Assembly (NCBI GenBank): GCA_028753945.1
Contig: JAPNXP010000018.1
Coordinates: forward strand, 744,001 to 808,000
From: Hexactinellida sp. DTS-2022
Lineage: Eukaryota > Porifera > Hexactinellida
Length of the DNA: 64,000 nt
Reading direction: 5' to 3'
Part shown: positions 30,892 to 41,286 of the stretch, in pieces
How the letters are laid out: each line of letters opens with the position of its first letter
Position numbering within the stretch: the stretch's first letter is position 1
Translations under genes and position numbers: made by a program
The notes under the pieces: model-generated
What the model was told of the DNA's origin: nothing
Seen by the model: the letters and a program-made list of their open reading frames with translations, nothing else
Databases searched by the model: none

Positions 30892-31703
30892 CAGTACATA
30901 TTGGATATAGTGATAATGGTGGGGACATCTGATTAGTGGCCAAATTATCACTACAGTAGAACCTCCCAGATCCGGACCTCCTTGAACCGGGCAATATTTA
31001 TATAAGTTCAAAATTAATTCGCCATTTTTCTGGGAATTAGCCCCAAATATAGTTTATTTTTGCAGATTTGTATGTCAAACATGTTACTAAAAGTAGAACC
31101 ACCCTTATCTGGGCGGTAAATATTGTTTTGGATTTTGCCATATGGTAATCTCGCTACTTTATATACAATTCATATTCGAAATTTATGAACTCTGTGTAAA
31201 CTTATACCAAGATTAGATGTCGGAGGTGCGTATCAGGTCAGTCAACAGGTATTGAGACATCAGAACATAAACACTAGTTGATTATACAATAGAAATTATG
31301 ATTATTTCCGAGATCCGGGCAAATTCTAAGATCCGGGCACCCTCCGGACGAGGCTGCCCGGATTGGGGAGGTTCGACTGTATATCCAATATATCACTATA
31401 TCCACTGTATCACCGCATCTAATATATGACTGTAAACATTGTCACTACATGTATTCTGAAAAGAATAATCAAATTCCTTATCAAATTCAAGTGGTAACGA
31501 TATTTATACTGTAAAATATGAAATTATGGGGTCCAAGGAAGGTAAAAAATCCAATATTCTTGTGTAATCTGTACACAAATTATCACTATATCCAATAATG
31601 ATATCACTATAACCAATAAAATTTGTATGGGATTTGCTCGGGGACGCACATAAAACTGCAAAATTATCATTATATCCATGATCACTATATCTATTATGTA
31701 CTG
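30892..31703. mobile_element. pogo-like MITE, family g (GATATAGTGAT text), hosting another MITE
   Basis: TA|CAGTACATATTGGATATAGT on the left and ATCACTATATCTATTATGTA followed by CTG|TA on the right. The interior repeats ATCACTATATCCA many times. It contains a complete element at 30954-31379. A partial relative is at 60272. Confidence 0.75.
30954..31379. mobile_element. pogo-like MITE, family d (GATCCGGGC text), nested
   Basis: TA|CAGTAGAACCTCCCAGATCC on the left, inverse GGATTGGGGAGGTTCGACTG|TA on the right; nested in 30892-31703. Confidence 0.85.
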
Positions 31704-32297
31704 TACTTAATATCGCAACCTAAGAAATTGGGACAACCGCTTAGATGGACATGTGAACTGTAGCCAAAATAAATGCAGCAATGTATGTCTAGAACTTTGC
31801 AAATTGAAGGTTTGTAATACATTTATTTGAGTTCTGAGCCAATTAAATTGGAAAAGTGTTAATGTGTAATAAAATGTTTAAAAAATTGTGACCCCAAAGT
31901 CTATAATCAATGAGACACCAATCCTTCAGCTCTTACTCTGGCTTGTACGGAGGAAGAACCAAAAAATAAACCAGGCGATTATTTAAATACTGGCACGATA
32001 CGCTTTAGTTGGCACAGTAAAACACATTTAATTAAATGCGACATTTCACCAAGTATCCAATCTGAGATTATGATCATTTTGAAAATATACTTTCAAACAA
32101 TTTCAACTAATTACCATATATAAATTGATTGACTACGGTATTGTTCCTAAGACTCAATCCTATGCATAAGAACAACAGGTTGATAAGCCTACAATACAGT
32201 GCACCTGCACATAATTACAAACACAGAATAATTGATCTAGCTAGCCGTACAGGAGTGTGGCTAGCAGAAGGGTCTTTCAACCCAATTATTCTATGAG
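31704..32297. other. Intergenic AT-rich stretch, no gene seen
   Basis: Spacer downstream of the eRF3 stop; no supported coding frame, RNA gene or complete repeat. Confidence 0.55.
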
Positions 32298-34301
32298 TTA
32301 TTTCTCCGCCTGCGGGATTCTCAGAATCTTCCCAATAGCCACTGTCTTCCCTTCGTCTCTCAGCGTAAAACGGCCCATCTGCGGAAAGTCCTTAAACGTC
32401 TCGATGCAAAGTGGAAAGCTAGACTGCAGACGGCAATTTACTACGTCATCAGTCCGCACGAAAAGCGGTTTCTTCTTACTCCTGTCCCCAGTCTTCCTAT
32501 CTACCATGGATAGCAACTCTATCACCTGTACTTCCTCCACACACGAGTGTATATGCATCACGGCACTATAGCCAGCACATATAATGTTCTTGCAGTCCAG
32601 TATTATTATCTGCACGTCAAACAGTGCAGTGGTCATACACAGACTAGTCGGCTCACACAACACAAACCCGGGCAGAATCTCCTCCTCCTCGATTCCCTTC
32701 AAACGCATACGCACATTGTCCCCACACTCCCCCTTAGGCATGTACTCGTCGTTCTCGAATAGAATGTGCACAACCTCCACCGCGGTCTTGTTCGGCATCA
32801 TCACCAGCTGCTGTCCGGGCACCACACAACCGGACTCTATCTTACCCAGCACCACGGTGCCCATGTCCTTCATCTTGTCGATAACGGGGAGGCGAAAGGG
32901 GCCCTCAAAGAGACGAGCCACTGGGGGCAGTGAGTCGAGATACTCGATAAAACCCGGTCCGGTGTAGAAGGGACACTCCCCCGTGTTAGTCATGAGATTA
33001 GCCCCGCCCAGGCCCGAGACAGGGATGTACATTATGTCAGACTTGGGACTGTAGCCCACTTTCTTCAGGAAAGGTGTCAACTTATCGCGAATCTCATCGA
33101 ACCTCTCCCTCTCCCAGGCCACGGTGATATCGTCCATCTTGTTCACCAGCACCACGATGTGCTTGATGCCAGCTGTTTTTACAAGAATAGCGTGCTCTCT
33201 GGTTTGTCCCTTCTTCTCGAACCCGGTCTCGAACTCGCCTCTCCTCGCGGAGATCACGAGAATAGCTATGTCCGCCTGCGCGGTCCCTGTTATCATGTTA
33301 GGCACGAACCCAGCGTGTCCCGGGGCGTCCAGAATCGTGAAGCGCTTAGTTTCCGTCTCGAAGCCGGCTCTCCCGACCTCCACCGTCTTGCCCCTCTCCC
33401 TCTCGTTCTGGTCGGTGTCCAGAGACCAGGAGTAGAACCAGGAATCCCTGTTTATCTCCTTCGCCTCCTTTTCGTACTTCTCCAGCGTGCGCTTGTCCAC
33501 CATTCCCGTCAGGTACATCAGGTGGCCCCCAATCGTGGACTTCCCGGCATCCACGTGGCCGATAAACACAATGTTGACGGTCTCTTTAGTGTCGCTGTCC
33601 TCTGGCTTGGTGCTCAGTTTAATTTTGGGGTACTTGGCACCTGTCTGCTTGCTGTGAGGCTTCGGTCTAACTTCCTGGTCGTCGCGCTCCTTCCGAGTCT
33701 TCTTCTGCTTCGTGTCTGCGGGGGCGTGAGCTGGCTTGTGTTCTGCCGCGAGAGGGGCCGGCTGGGGGACAACTGGGACCATGTTACCTGGAGGGGGCGC
33801 GGGCGCGGGAGGGATGGGTTTGGAGACCGATGGCTGTTGGGCAACATCCGCCGATTCCCAGGAATCGGGAACATCCGCTTTTACTAACTGTTCGAATTCA
33901 TTCTGCGGAGGGGGCTGCATGGCGGAGGGGTATTGGAAGTTATCCGGTGTGACGTCATTCTGAGGCGGCTGGGCCCCCTGCATATAATCCTGCCAGCCGG
34001 CGGCCTGTGGGAAGGAGGGCCGGGGCTGGTAGGGACTCGCGTAACGGTGGGACTCCTGTCCATGGCACGCAGGGGTAGGATACGCGTACTGGCTGGGTGC
34101 CCCTCCCCCCGAGTAGGGGTACTGCTGCTGGTTCCAGTAATGGCCCTGAGGCTGAGGGGGGTAGTAGGGGCCGGAGGGGGCAAAGTTAGGTGTGAATGGC
34201 TGAGCGTTCATGTTGAGACCCTGTAGATTCTCAGACAATTGGTTTGGATTGGGATGGGAAGAGGGCGGCTGGCCCAAAGGAATATATGGGTTTTGACTCA
34301 T
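32298..34301 (-). CDS. GSPT1: Eukaryotic release factor 3 (eRF3/GSPT), translation termination GTPase
   Basis: A 667-codon intronless frame. The N-terminal extension is Pro/Gln/Tyr-rich and contains one clear PAM2-like motif, LNMNAQPFTPNF (29-40), the docking site for the MLLE domain of poly(A)-binding protein. The EF-1alpha-like GTPase follows: G1 GHVDAGKST (248-256), then DAPGH (G3) and NKMDD (G4). Domains II and III are complete and end RFTLRDEGKTVAIGKILR. Together with eRF1 it promotes peptide release at stop codons. The N-terminal SQ/PQY-rich text is reminiscent of prion-like eRF3 heads, but composition is all I can see. Confidence 0.96.
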   Translation of the reverse strand: MSQNPYIPLGQPPSSHPNPNQLSENLQGLNMNAQPFTPNFAPSGPYYPPQPQGHYWNQQQYPYSGGGAPSQYAYPTPACHGQESHRYASPYQPRPSFPQAAGWQDYMQGAQPPQNDVTPDNFQYPSAMQPPPQNEFEQLVKADVPDSWESADVAQQPSVSKPIPPAPAPPPGNMVPVVPQPAPLAAEHKPAHAPADTKQKKTRKERDDQEVRPKPHSKQTGAKYPKIKLSTKPEDSDTKETVNIVFIGHVDAGKSTIGGHLMYLTGMVDKRTLEKYEKEAKEINRDSWFYSWSLDTDQNERERGKTVEVGRAGFETETKRFTILDAPGHAGFVPNMITGTAQADIAILVISARRGEFETGFEKKGQTREHAILVKTAGIKHIVVLVNKMDDITVAWERERFDEIRDKLTPFLKKVGYSPKSDIMYIPVSGLGGANLMTNTGECPFYTGPGFIEYLDSLPPVARLFEGPFRLPVIDKMKDMGTVVLGKIESGCVVPGQQLVMMPNKTAVEVVHILFENDEYMPKGECGDNVRMRLKGIEEEEILPGFVLCEPTSLCMTTALFDVQIIILDCKNIICAGYSAVMHIHSCVEEVQVIELLSMVDRKTGDRSKKKPLFVRTDDVVNCRLQSSFPLCIETFKDFPQMGRFTLRDEGKTVAIGKILRIPQAEK

Positions 34302-34984
34302 AATTAGGCTAATCTGGTAATTGCTAACTTAGTACACTAGTATTATTTATATTAGAGCTCGTATAAATATGCATTCACCATTGTCTATGCCTAAACGCAC
34401 GTATGTATAAGTGTTTGTGAAATGAAAATATAACTCTTAGATAAAATAAAGTGCTCTGACGTTTCTAACCAAGTTTAGAATACGTATATTGTTAATTAAT
34501 CAAATTAGATAAGTTCTTGATAAAAACAGCTGATCAATTAAATACTATGCTATAAATAAACATAATTATTACCACTGACAGTTGCAAACACTTGTTGTAA
34601 ATTGAAGTTTAGCGGATCTCATTCATACGAAGCCTGTGATGGTAGCAAGGGTGACTATTGTACTGAAGATACATTCTAAGAGCTGACACAATTATCAGTA
34701 ATGTCTACTTGGATAGTTTCTATTATACTCGGCCACGTTATTTAGCTAATGTCGAGGAAAATAAGTTTGACAGCCTCCCTAATGAGTTAATCACTCATCT
34801 ATTGAGCCTACTATTTGCCTCGACTGAGACTTCTAAATACCTTCGAGGCCACTTGATGTACAATGTAGTTATAGAAGAATAGTAGACAAATGAAATGGCG
34901 ATATAAAATTGAAATTGGACATAACTGGCAATAAATAAATACAAATAACTTACAAAACAAGAGAGAATAGATAGCCCCAGCAGA
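34302..34984. other. Intergenic AT-rich stretch, no gene seen
   Basis: About 680 bp between the eRF3 start and TMTC stop with no supported feature. Confidence 0.6.
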
Positions 34985-37054
34985 TCACGCAGCATTTACT
35001 CTTCTCCTACAATAGCTGGGTAGACTACCGTAGTTGGATTCAGGCTGTGAGTGTAGAATCTCTCCCAAAAGTCCGCAGTGCTGCCCTCCTTCCAACGGAT
35101 CGATGTCGATAGCGCGTCTAATCAGAGCAGCGGCCTCTCTTAACCGAGAGGCTATCACTCTGTTCAGACTCTTAACTTTCTCTCCCGTGCTTGTATAGCT
35201 CGCCATTATCTCTCCTAGAGACGTGAGAGATGCCACGTGATTGGGTTGCAGCTGCAGAGACAGTTTTAACTCTCGTTCTGCCCCGGATACATTCCCCAGA
35301 TGTCTCTGTACAACAGCCTGGTAGAACCTTATCTGTCCGTAGTTCGGCCTCCTATTGAGTATTATCTGGTACTTCTCCCCTGCTTCCGACCAGCGCTCTT
35401 TGATGCGAAGAAAGTGAGCGTAGTTTATGTTGGCATCAACATGGTCCCATTTAATGGCCACAGCCTGCAAGTAGCAGTGTTCGGCTTCTTGCGATCGGTT
35501 CATGTTGAAGAGTACAAAGCCTAGGTTAGACCAGGCGGCTTCGTAGTTGGGTCTCAGCTCTATCGCAGCTCTATAGTACTTCTCACAGACAGTCAGTCCC
35601 TTCTGAGCATAGTCGTTACCGACTGACAACAGTAGTTTTGCATTTGTTGGGTTTATCTTTAAGCCGGACAAGGAGAGAGTTTCCTCTGAGAACCACTCGT
35701 TATTTCTCCGAAGAGTCTGGAACGAGTGTAGCAGCACCAACAGAGCTAATGACACATACACGCTATCTCGCACTAGTCTGTATTTGCAGTGTCTGATTAT
35801 TCGAAGAGCCCCGATGCTAACTAAGAGATGGAAGCCCATACTGGGGAGATACAGCACTCTCTCTGCAATTACGAACCCGACAGGAAACAGCAGGTTAGAA
35901 GCTGGTATGTAGGGCAACGCCATAAGCAGCAGTGAGTACAGCACTGCATTGTCTCTATAGAATCTAACTCTAACAAGAGAGCGTATTGTTACTGCGGCTA
36001 ATAACAACACGGCACCTACAGTAGCTAGCAACCTAACATCGTACACGGTATGTATAAGTTGAATAGAACCCATAGACCAGTCGCAACAGAGCCAGTAGGG
36101 ACACAGGAGTAACCAGAGGTTTAGCGCACCCAGGTAAGAGTAGGTGAGTGCACGTGTGAGAGAGCTGTTGCAAAACGCAGCAGGATTATCTGAGTCTTTA
36201 AACGTTGGTTGAGTTCCCCCTCCTAAGTAAAATAGCCGCCAGTAACACATTAGGACTCCACTCAACAAAATCGCGGTTATTTTCACCCATCTTACACGAG
36301 AAATATTCAACTTCTCAGAAGTTGCTCTCAAAAGCGCGTCCACCAGAAACAAACCGAGTATCGTAATGCCCTGTTCCTTACTCAGCAAACTCAGGAATAC
36401 AAACACCAATGAAAGCAGTAAGCAGAGCAATCTGACAAATTGAGATTTATTCGCGCTTTCAGATTTCAGGTAGCTGAGAAAAGCCGCGACGTAGAAAATC
36501 CCAGAGAGAATCTCAGCTCTCCCCACCACCCCGGTAACTGCCTCTGTGTGTATCGGATGCACGCCGAATAGAAGGCCGGCTAACAGGGCAACAGACTGGG
36601 AGTTAGTTATTGAGAAACAGGACGAGATGAATAGGAGAGTTAGTATTGAGTGGAGTAATACATTTACTAAGTGGAATGCTATGGGAGATAGGCCGTGCAA
36701 ATCAAACTGCAGTCTAAACGAGAGAATCGTTATAGGACGATACGACTTATGCGACTCTGGATGAGACATAGACGAACCCCAAAAGTCATTTCTAAAAATA
36801 TTTATAATGGGCGTTCCACGTATTACGTCAGAATTAGATATAATCGCCTCTCTGTCATCCAAAACAAAGCTATTCGGTAACGAATTGAGGTATAGTACCG
36901 TAGTCCATAGGAATATCCATTTGCACCAAGGCGAGAACAGAATTGTCTGTTTCATTACGTCATAATATATGCTAAATAAACAGGGATTTATCTTGTAGTT
37001 TGATCCCATATAGATAATAACATTGGCTAACGAATCAGTAACTGTATACTCCAT
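34985..37054 (-). CDS. TMTC-family O-mannosyltransferase (multi-pass membrane, TPR)
   Basis: A 689-codon intronless frame. N-terminal luminal loop with LPNSFVLDDREAIISNSDV (about 57-75) contains the Asp pair typical of GT-C mannosyltransferases of the TMTC type. About ten hydrophobic segments follow, including the DUF1736 region around FYLGGGTQPTFKDSDNPAAF. The C-terminal ~230 residues are TPR repeats (YRAAIELRPNYEAAWSNLGF, YLQAVAIKWDHVDANINYAH). TMTC1-4 transfer mannose to cadherin-type domains in the ER. Which paralogue this is I cannot say. The start could be the second Met (MKQTILFSPW, residue 29). Divergent from the TRAF7-like gene, with about 215 bp between starts. Confidence 0.88.
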   Translation of the reverse strand: MEYTVTDSLANVIIYMGSNYKINPCLFSIYYDVMKQTILFSPWCKWIFLWTTVLYLNSLPNSFVLDDREAIISNSDVIRGTPIINIFRNDFWGSSMSHPESHKSYRPITILSFRLQFDLHGLSPIAFHLVNVLLHSILTLLFISSCFSITNSQSVALLAGLLFGVHPIHTEAVTGVVGRAEILSGIFYVAAFLSYLKSESANKSQFVRLLCLLLSLVFVFLSLLSKEQGITILGLFLVDALLRATSEKLNISRVRWVKITAILLSGVLMCYWRLFYLGGGTQPTFKDSDNPAAFCNSSLTRALTYSYLGALNLWLLLCPYWLCCDWSMGSIQLIHTVYDVRLLATVGAVLLLAAVTIRSLVRVRFYRDNAVLYSLLLMALPYIPASNLLFPVGFVIAERVLYLPSMGFHLLVSIGALRIIRHCKYRLVRDSVYVSLALLVLLHSFQTLRRNNEWFSEETLSLSGLKINPTNAKLLLSVGNDYAQKGLTVCEKYYRAAIELRPNYEAAWSNLGFVLFNMNRSQEAEHCYLQAVAIKWDHVDANINYAHFLRIKERWSEAGEKYQIILNRRPNYGQIRFYQAVVQRHLGNVSGAERELKLSLQLQPNHVASLTSLGEIMASYTSTGEKVKSLNRVIASRLREAAALIRRAIDIDPLEGGQHCGLLGEILHSQPESNYGSLPSYCRRRVNAA

Positions 37055-37269
37055 TGTTATTCAGGGATAAGTGTATGTACAAGGACTGTACTAACTGCTC
37101 TCTTATTTATACACAAACAGGCCAAGTAGTCGGGTTATACATTGTGGCAGATAGGACACTAGTATCACTGTAATGCCCGAATATTTGTCTACATATATGT
37201 ATCATGAGAATTCGAATAACTTTGCTATATCGATAATAACTATAATCTAGTGATTAGATTGCAAGAATT

Positions 37270-40200
37270 ATGTCGAATAAGTCATTCAGGAATGAAGACA
37301 GCATATCTGATGCTGAATCGGATAAAATGAGCAAGTGTAATGGAAGCAATCTTCAGGAGGTGCGGATCTACAACTACAGAGATTTCCCCAACCTCGTAAC
37401 TGCAAGTCTCGCTCCTGGAAACAGTCTCATAGCTCTGGCTACGTCGCTGGGCCCGAGCTCGATCGTTGACCAAAGATTCTCAGCAATACTAGATGAAGAC
37501 CAAGTGCCGAACAGTGTGAACCAAAGAATGAGCGTCCTCTATCAACCTACTTTCATTAAGAAGTCTAGCTACGAAGATCTGACCTCTCCTAGCAAACTAG
37601 ACCAGAGTGTGGGAGGGTACTTCTGTAGCCTCTTGTCCAATGAGAAGAGTCTTGACAATAACTCTATTCTAAAACATCCTGACTCAAGCTATCGTATCAA
37701 CACCTATTCTTACAGCCAAAATGGGTTTGTTTTTGTAACTTTCATTATATACAAGTCCTCATTCTAAATTTATACAGATCTATAAATAGTTTTATTTATA
37801 ATTATATTGTTTTTTTTTGTATTTATTTCGGGTTTTTGTCTATATTCCATTATAAGAATTCCCTTCGTAGTTCACCGATGAAAACAAGTCTGCCTGTAGC
37901 GCCCGAAGTGAAAGAGCTAATTGAAATTAAATCCGCGGTAACTTGCCACATTCCCCGGGGTATTAACGATATTTACATAATTCTGCCTATATATAGATCA
38001 GCTCAATGAAGAGCGAGCAGAGTCAGACACTCAGGATAGTGCAGCAGATCCGCGAGGAGGTGAGCAGCAGTAAGAACAAACCGGATAAACAGCTGGAGCA
38101 AATTCAGCTTATGAAGGAGATGAATGATAAGCTCGTTCAAATGCACCATGACATGAGCAGACTCGTACATAGCCACCAACAGTACGGAGCTTAACTCATT
38201 CAGCAACACGTAATTAGCCACTGTATTCCGGTAGACTCTAGGAATGCTCCTTTCGAGGATATCCATAGTCCAAACTATACAAATAACACATTAATTGGCT
38301 GTTAATGCCAGGCACCGCTGATAATATAATAACCATCCCTCCTATTAACTAAAATATCTCAATATGGTATCCAAATCACAATGTCCTTAGGGGGTTCGAT
38401 GACCTGAGCAAGAGACTGGCCAGACTAGAGGAGACAATGACGCTGCGAAGACGCTCCAGTAGAATTAAAATCAAAACCGAAAACATAATCGAAGAGCCAT
38501 GGGAGAAACCATCTTTCACGTGTATTGGGACATTTAGGTAACTAATAAAATAGCCGTGTAAGGCTACATAATATGTTATAGTTATTACTTATAGCGGACA
38601 CGATTCAGCTGTCACTTGTCTGGTGAGTCATCAAAACCATTTAATGAGTGGCAGTTCGAGCGGGGAGATCAGAGTGTGGGATACGGATTCGCTTAAATGC
38701 GTTATGCATGCTACCTTCTCAGAAGATGCGGTGAGCTAACTTTTATAATTAATTAATTACATTGTATACTCAACTAGTAATTGTCTCCTAGATATCCTGT
38801 ATGGCGTTATCTCCAGAGTTCCTTTTCGTGGCGAACGAGGCAAGCTCTCTATTCCTAATCGATTTAAACACAATGAAGATAGCTAGTCTACAGAATGTGA
38901 GTGCGAATATATAGTTACAATCCCAATTACTCGATTTATATAAATCTAGCATTTTCTTTGTTACAAAGCTATTATTTAGGAAGCACATAATAGTGGGATA
39001 TTCGCTATGTGCCTTGTGGACAATTTTCTCTTCACTTCTTCAATGGAGTGCATTAAGGTATAGATTTATGGTTAAATTATTTACGCGTGACACTTGTAAT
39101 TATACACAATACTACTAAGGTATGGAAAATAGAAGATTTTCAAATAACATACGAGCACGTTATCGATGGACTCCCTCACAGCGTGAGAGCATTGCATGTC
39201 GACTCTAATCAGGTTCGTACTATCTACAGAAAGTAGGTATATATGTGTCTATTAACTTATTAATGTCGTATAGTGTCTCGTGTACAGTGGAGCACATAAT
39301 TCAGTGCACGCGTGGAATACCAAGAGTCCCTTCCAGTTGGGAGGCAAACTCGAGTCTAAGAAGCTTGGCACAATACACTCTCTCACTTCCATTGAAGAGT
39401 GTCTGTTTGTAGGTAAGTACTATTCATTTGTACATTACTTAAACCCTGCGTTGGCCAGGGGTCTGAAGTATAAATAGAAAAAAACAAGTTTCACTTTCAA
39501 TTTCAATTGAAATTCAATTTCAGTTTCACATTCCGAGCCAGCTTTGGTAAATGCCTTATTTGCACGACTATACTATAGGTACCTACAACCAGAGCATCCA
39601 CGTGGTTAACAAGAACACCTTCCACACCATTAAGATCCTACAGTCGCATATCGGCTGTATCACCGCTATCATCACGGGGCCAGGGGAGGCCTGCGTTATA
39701 TCCGCTTCTATGGATTCTTCCGTTGTGGTTAGTTAGTACGAATATATTAATTAAGGAGTATAATAAGACCTGAACAAACCAGTTAACTGCACTTATACAT
39801 GTAGTAAATCCGATATACATACAGTAAACTCCCGTTATAACTAAGTCGGATATAACGAAATACCGCATATAACGAAATTGATATTTTCCCCCAGAGCACT
39901 AAATGCATTAATTAGTATCCATTTATAACGAATATCCGGATATAACGAAGGGATTTACAGATCCCAAGCACTTCGCTATAACGAGAGTTGACTGTATAAA
40001 GATAATAGTGTAAAGTGCTATATGCCGTCAGTCCTTGACAAAGCTGAGATAGAACTGTACTGCGTCCTGGTAGCCTATGCCTTTGAGGTCCCCAGCCTGT
40101 GGTATTACGCCAATCTTATGAAATCCCAAACTTTCCCAGAGATGCAGTGATCCTTGGTTCGAAACGAACACCAGATTAAACATAGAGGCTCTGTACCCCA

Positions 40201-41115
40201 GGTGCGGGGCCAGCAGCTTGTACTGCTCCGCCATAATCCTGCAGGCCCCTCGGTTCCGCCAAGCCGTGTCCACTATAAACCCCGCGTTGCAGATGTGCGA
40301 GCACCTGCCCGGGAAATTAGGCTTTATGTAGAACCCGCCCACGACCCTACCGCTGCTGAGCAGCCTAAGAGCGAAGGTGGCGTGGGAGAGGTAGTAGGAC
40401 TTGAAGCGAGACTCGTCATGGTACCCCAGCTGTGGGTACGTCTGTCCCTCCTCTATGATGTCATTGAATATGTCCTTGAGAGCCAGGGCCTCTCTGGACA
40501 GCGTGTCCCCCTTCTCTTCGAGTTGTATTAGTTCTACCGCCTCTCCCGACTTTAGACTGCTGGACACCGGAAGCCAGGGGACAGGAACGTGAGGCGTAGG
40601 CTCTTCCATTACATAAGCCATGCACAGGATGCTAATTAGATGATTATTAAGTGCAGAGTAGTTATAACAGCTTAATGAAATCGCTATTCTATTCATCTAA
40701 CGCGATTGCATTCTGCTCAGCAATAGACCAGGAAATGATGACACCCAAGTACTTTAGCAAGTGATTGTTTCTGCTTATTGTGAACAATTTTTCGTCTGTT
40801 TAATATGAACATCTTTTATTATGAACAAACCATATGGTCCCAAATTAATAACTTACATAAGGTTTGTATTAAGTGGAGTTCGCTTTTTATTAAGTCATGA
40901 ACACAATTGTCGGTCCCTTGAATCTTCATAATAAGAGAACCTGACAGTACTTTATATATGTATTTACGTAGGTTTGGCACACCCCGATTATGCTCGCATT
41001 TCAGAAGCTAGAGAGACACAAGAGTACAGTGAATGCCCTGGCCATTGTGAATGAGTACTTGTTCACAGCTGGAGGGGACGGAGAGATCAAGGTGAGTTCT
41101 CAATACAATCAGTAA
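37270..41115 (+). CDS. TRAF7-like WD40 protein lacking RING and TRAF zinc fingers, 11 exons
   Basis: Exons: 37270-37724, 37871-37937, 37997-38181, 38391-38537, 38595-38730, 38792-38896, 38980-39057, 39120-39212, 39274-39412, 39580-39727, 40972-41115. Exon phases agree at the junctions I checked. The spliced product has a Ser/Asn-rich N-terminus without Cys clusters, a short coiled coil (IQLMKEMNDKLVQMHHDMSR, then DDLSKRLARLEETM), then a seven-bladed-type WD40 domain opening CIGTFSGHDSAVTCLVSHQN. Blade spacing and phrases (SGEIRVWD, SMECIKVWKI, LPHSVRALHVDSNQ, VGTYNQSIHV, FTAGGDGEIKV) follow TRAF7. In exon 11 the frame can read through GTGAGT to a stop at 41113-41115, or splice onward to about 41160; I used the read-through. 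TRAF7 proper has an N-terminal RING, absent here. The 1.2-kb last intron contains a MITE and an antisense gene. Confidence 0.72.
39822..39994. mobile_element. pogo-like MITE, family a (GTTATAACG text), inside an intron
   Basis: TA|CAGTAAACTCCCGTTATAAC on the left and GCTATAACGAGAGTTGACTG|TA on the right. It lies in the last intron of the TRAF7-like gene. Relatives at 62818-62957 (opposite orientation) and 20445-20612. Confidence 0.85.
40028..40621 (-). CDS. MPR1-type GNAT N-acetyltransferase, nested in an intron
   Basis: An uninterrupted frame of 198 codons from MAYVMEEPTPHVP (a further 25 in-frame residues to 40696 are probably leader; the next Met, at 40609, is also possible). Conserved GNAT core: GGFYIKPNFPGRCSHICNAG (beta-4 region), VDTAWRNRGACRIMAEQY (the acetyl-CoA pyrophosphate loop, usually R/Q-x-x-G-x-G/A) and FNLVFVSNQGSLHLWESLGF, then IGVIPQAG. 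This combination, with IIEEGQTYPQL upstream, is the signature of the fungal Mpr1 group, which acetylates azetidine-2-carboxylate and related proline-pathway intermediates and protects from oxidative stress. The substrate here is unknown. It lies wholly inside the 39728-40971 intron of the TRAF7-like gene, on the other strand. Confidence 0.85.
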   Translation of the reverse strand: MAYVMEEPTPHVPVPWLPVSSSLKSGEAVELIQLEEKGDTLSREALALKDIFNDIIEEGQTYPQLGYHDESRFKSYYLSHATFALRLLSSGRVVGGFYIKPNFPGRCSHICNAGFIVDTAWRNRGACRIMAEQYKLLAPHLGYRASMFNLVFVSNQGSLHLWESLGFHKIGVIPQAGDLKGIGYQDAVQFYLSFVKD

Positions 41116-41286
41116 GCATTCAATTCAGTTTATTCATAACACATTAATTTAAATGCGAGTATGCAATATGCGTGTATGGGGACTAAGTTATGTAAAATGT
41201 AAAAATATAGAATTTGTTTAAATACATTACAATAATTGAGCATAATCATCCTGGGTGCTTGGCTTCGTTAGAATAGCTTGGATTCG

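Noticed and set aside
41092..41250. A twelfth exon of the TRAF7-like gene near 41160
   Set aside because: AG|TATGCAATATGC would give only a few codons (YAICVYGD then stop). Read-through gives a stop just as plausibly, so I left it unresolved rather than call it.
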